A stretch of 64,000 nucleotides of DNA from an uncultured Bacteroidales bacterium (GTDB lineage: Bacteria; Bacteroidota; Bacteroidia; Bacteroidales; P3). The notes beneath the pieces are model-generated. The model worked only from the letters and a program-made list of their open reading frames with translations, did no database searches and was not told where the DNA came from. The stretch lies in contig CAMVMX010000005.1 of assembly GCA_947168665.1 (NCBI GenBank), positions 62,001-126,000 of the forward strand, given 5' to 3'. Positions 61,284-64,000 of the stretch are shown piece after piece. A program made the position numbers and the translations under genes. Position 1 is the stretch's first letter; the number at the start of each line of letters is the position of its first letter.

Positions 61284-62918
61284 ATGAAACGAAAACTGAC
61301 ACTGTTGCTGCTATTGGGGCTGGCCATGACCGCCGCCGCACAGAATGACAAAGGGTTTGAGATTTCCAAGAATTTGGAGATTTTCGCCAACGTGTATAAG
61401 AACCTGCACACGAACTATGTGGACGAGGTGGATCCCGGCAAGACCATGAAAGTGGCTATCGATGCCATGCTGGCTTCGATGGACCCCTATACCAACTATT
61501 TCGCCGAGAGCGATATGGAGGATGTGAAGATGCAAGTGCTGGGGCAATATGGCGGCATCGGCTCACTGATTCACCAGGAGGGCAACAAAATTTTTATTGC
61601 CGAACCTTACGAAGGGCTGCCAGCCGATAAGGCCGGGGTCAAGATTGGCGACCGCATCGTGGCCGTCAATGGCGAGAGTACCGAAGGCAAGAACACGCCC
61701 GACGTGAGCAGCGCGATGCGCGGACAGGCCGGCACTACGCTCACCCTGCGGCTGGAACGCGATGGCAAGGAATTTGACGTGACCATCACTCGCGCCGAAA
61801 TCCGGCTGCCCAACGTGTCATACAGCGGCATGGTGAACGGCAATGTGGGCTACATACGCCTTGACGAATTCACACAGAACGCAGCCAAAAACGTACGCGA
61901 GGCTTTTCGGAAGCTGAAACGGGAGAACCCCGGTCTCAAAGGAGTGATTCTTGACCTGCGCGGTAATGGCGGCGGGCTGATGGGCGAAGCGGTGGACATC
62001 GTCAACATCTGGGTGCCGCAGAATGAGCTGGTGGTTGAGACCAAAGGCAAGGTGGCTTCTAAAAACATCAAGTCGCGCACCCGTATGGTTCCCGAAGACC
62101 TCGATATCCCGGTGGCAGTGCTTATCAATAACCAGAGTGCATCGGCCAGCGAAATTGTCAGCGGAAGTCTGCAGGATCTTGACCGGGCAGTCATCATAGG
62201 CGAAAGGTCCTATGGCAAAGGATTGGTGCAGAATATACTGCCTATGCCATACAACAGCCAGATGAAAGTCACTGTGTCCAAATATTTCATCCCGTCGGGC
62301 CGCTGCATCCAGGCCATAGACTATAAGCACCGCGACGAGAACGGGCGTGCCGTGAAGGTGCCCGACTCGCTGAAAACAGCTTTCTCCACCCGTCACGGGC
62401 GCACGGTATACGACGGTTTCGGCATCGAACCCGACGTGGAGGTGGAGCACCCTGCCTCGTCGCTCCTGTCGGTGGCCCTTTACAACCGCTTCCACTTCTT
62501 CAACTATGCCTTGAAGTTCCACCGCGAACACCCAACCATCGCCTCGCCTAAGGAGTTCACGATTACCGACGAAATCTATCAGGACTTTATCAACTATCTA
62601 TCCGACAAAACCTACGAGTATACTACCTATACTGAAAACATTATCTCCGACCTCCGAAAGGTGGCAGAAGAGGAGGAATATATGGACAATCTGAAACAGC
62701 AGATTGAGCAACTTGAGAAGACTTACAAGGAGGCTAAAAAGGACGACCTTATGCGCCACCGCGACGAGATAAGCCAGTTGCTTAAAGATGCCATTCTGGT
62801 TCATTACTACTATCGCAAAGGCTGCATCGAAGGGGCTCTGGCTCAAGACCCCGATGTGGTCAAAGCCATTGAGATACTGTCCTCGCCAGCTGAATACAAC
62901 AGAATACTGAATCGATAA
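61284..62918 (+). CDS. S41 family C-terminal processing protease (CtpA type)
   Basis: A 544-residue exported protease with the start at the ATG at 61284. Signal peptide (LTLLLLLGLAMTAAAQ); a PDZ domain at about 85-165 (QYGGIGSLIHQ, GLPADKAGVKIGDRIVAVNG); then the catalytic domain with VILDLRGNGGG, Ser287 in NNQSASASE and Lys312 in GERSYGKGLVQ, the Ser-Lys dyad. The C-terminal 100 residues are helical and charged (KVAEEEEYMDNLKQQIEQLEK). It trims C-termini of periplasmic proteins. It may be in one operon with the antiporter gene. Confidence 0.95.
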   Translation: MKRKLTLLLLLGLAMTAAAQNDKGFEISKNLEIFANVYKNLHTNYVDEVDPGKTMKVAIDAMLASMDPYTNYFAESDMEDVKMQVLGQYGGIGSLIHQEGNKIFIAEPYEGLPADKAGVKIGDRIVAVNGESTEGKNTPDVSSAMRGQAGTTLTLRLERDGKEFDVTITRAEIRLPNVSYSGMVNGNVGYIRLDEFTQNAAKNVREAFRKLKRENPGLKGVILDLRGNGGGLMGEAVDIVNIWVPQNELVVETKGKVASKNIKSRTRMVPEDLDIPVAVLINNQSASASEIVSGSLQDLDRAVIIGERSYGKGLVQNILPMPYNSQMKVTVSKYFIPSGRCIQAIDYKHRDENGRAVKVPDSLKTAFSTRHGRTVYDGFGIEPDVEVEHPASSLLSVALYNRFHFFNYALKFHREHPTIASPKEFTITDEIYQDFINYLSDKTYEYTTYTENIISDLRKVAEEEEYMDNLKQQIEQLEKTYKEAKKDDLMRHRDEISQLLKDAILVHYYYRKGCIEGALAQDPDVVKAIEILSSPAEYNRILNR

Positions 62919-63136
62919 CGTGAATATCCGGCATTGAGATTTCGCGGAAGAGAACTGGCCGCAATCTCCGTCAAGGAGTCTTGACATGGCGCAACTTTGT
63001 TTGAAGACTGTGGCTTGTCTGCTCGAAGCATTAATTTCCGGCCTATCGCATTTGACAAATAAACCCATCCAGCACCATCCGACAGCTTGTCCATAGAACA
63101 CTATACCTGACCATCCTCACGGGGCTGGCCATCAGC

Positions 63137-64000
63137 ATGACTACATCGGTTTTTGCAACCAATCTGCTGTGGGTGCTGCTATTGGCCAACTGGGTGGTAG
63201 AAGGCCAATGGAAAGCCAAGTGGCAATCTCTAAGGCGCAGTCCGTTGCTGCAAGCTTTTGTGGTGTTGGCTGCCGTGCACATCGTCTGGCTGGCCGGCAC
63301 GGAAAACCTTTCTTATGGTCTTTTCGACATACAGAAGAAGATTCCCTTGCTGGCTATCCCCCTCGTGGTACTTACCACTCCCCCTCTGGCTGGTAAGGAA
63401 CGGATTCCTGTGGCGGCCGCCTATTGCCTCACTGTTGTGGTCATGACCTTTGTCGGGCTGGGTCGCTATATAGCCATGCCCGACCTCCCTTACCGCAATT
63501 TGGTGCCTCATATTTCTCACATCCGCTTCGGCCTCAACGTCTGTCTCACCCTCTGCATCATTCTCTACACCATGCTGCACCATCGGCGTTGGTGGGTGCT
63601 GCTGGCTGGAAGCATACTGGCGGTGTGGCTTCTCCTCTTCCTCCTTATGCTCCATGCCTACACCGCCTTCATTATCCTTGCCGTCACAGCTGTGGTGCTG
63701 CTTGCCGTATATGGCCGACGGCTGCCCCGCCGTCTGATTCTCATTTCGGCCACTGCTTTGACCACCGTGCTGTTCTCTGCCACAGCCCTTATGGGCTACT
63801 ATCTCTACGACTATTACCACCTGCGGCCCCTCTCCACCCAGCCTTTGCCATCCTGCACCGCCAATGGCAATCCATACGTGCACTGCCATGACGGCCTGAT
63901 TGAAAACGGCAACTATGTCCACCAGTACATCTGTGAAAAAGAGATGCGCCGTGAGTGGAGCAAAGTCAGTGCATTCCCCTTGGACTCACTCACTGCCACA
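63137..64000 (+). CDS. O-antigen ligase/polymerase-like membrane protein (3' end outside window)
   Basis: An open frame that runs off the window end; 288 residues are visible from the ATG at 63137. It has many hydrophobic segments (LLWVLLLANWVVEG, LQAFVVLAAVHIVWLAG, KIPLLAIPLVVLTTPPL, ILAVWLLLFLLMLHAYTAFI) and the HISHIRFGLNVCL stretch that, with its R, resembles the Wzy_C-type ligase/polymerase family. The frame continues upstream to about 63059 with residues that look like the rest of a first helix (LYLTILTGLAIS), so the true start may be a non-ATG codon. It lies 218 bases after the protease gene. Confidence 0.7.
   Translation, partial: MTTSVFATNLLWVLLLANWVVEGQWKAKWQSLRRSPLLQAFVVLAAVHIVWLAGTENLSYGLFDIQKKIPLLAIPLVVLTTPPLAGKERIPVAAAYCLTVVVMTFVGLGRYIAMPDLPYRNLVPHISHIRFGLNVCLTLCIILYTMLHHRRWWVLLAGSILAVWLLLFLLMLHAYTAFIILAVTAVVLLAVYGRRLPRRLILISATALTTVLFSATALMGYYLYDYYHLRPLSTQPLPSCTANGNPYVHCHDGLIENGNYVHQYICEKEMRREWSKVSAFPLDSLTAT

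Noticed and set aside
1-64000. CRISPR arrays, insertion sequences or prophage genes
   Set aside because: No regularly spaced repeats, transposase motifs or phage structural proteins were seen.

Overview
The window is chromosomal DNA of a member of the Bacteroidota, most likely order Bacteroidales. The evidence is the recurrent -7 promoter box TAnnTTTG in front of genes, a C10 peptidase with a type IX secretion C-terminal tail, the BamD/omega/CoaBC neighbourhood, LpxC beside LpxA, OMP_b-brl type outer-membrane proteins and a DUF3667 membrane protein. No insertion sequence, phage gene, CRISPR array or rRNA was found. One tRNA, tRNA-Gln(CTG), is present.

Region 1 (1-12.8 kb, + strand) is the end of a surface polysaccharide locus and is AT-rich except in its middle. 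It starts inside a cytidylyltransferase/oxidoreductase fusion, then has two GT4 glycosyltransferases (the second WbuB-like), a WecA-like initiating phosphosugar transferase, a WbuC cupin and a GNAT-like protein. The complete UDP-L-FucNAc set fnlA-fnlB-fnlC follows, then a nucleotidyltransferase-family protein, a second WbuC cupin and a DegT-type aminotransferase. A small membrane protein and a terminator close the region.

Region 2 (13.5-16.3 kb, - strand) is a compact three-gene unit: a fused nucleotidyltransferase/GHMP-kinase-like protein, an L-fucose permease and an L-rhamnose/L-fucose-type mutarotase. It looks like a deoxyhexose salvage operon built differently from Fkp. tRNA-Gln follows.

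Region 3 (16.8-33.7 kb) is mostly - strand: an outer-membrane receptor-like protein, a MATE exporter, a DUF975 protein, a + strand barrel protein, an exported LolA-like protein, a C10 protease, a DUF819 permease, uvrA, a lytic transglycosylase, coaBC, an omega-like subunit and bamD.

Region 4 (34.2-40.7 kb, + strand) holds guaA, a LysM/periplasmic-binding protein, lpxC without its usual fabZ partner, lpxA, a small lipoprotein and a flippase. Region 5 (40.7-47.1 kb, - strand) is a porin, imelysin lipoprotein, di-haem oxidoreductase and CcsBA cytochrome c synthase operon, probably for metal or redox handling at the cell surface.

Region 6 (47.3-64 kb) has an HxlR regulator divergent from an alpha/beta hydrolase and an old-yellow-enzyme homologue, then a GH29 fucosidase, a B12-type radical SAM protein, a TPR-like protein, a tiny 2[4Fe-4S] ferredoxin, DUF3667 and nucleoside-recognition membrane proteins, a porin, a CPA2 antiporter, an S41 protease and the start of an O-antigen ligase/polymerase-like protein cut by the window edge.

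The best candidates for something undescribed are the nucleotidyltransferase-GHMP fusion operon and the imelysin/di-haem/CcsBA operon. All functional calls come from reading motifs by eye; no database search was possible.
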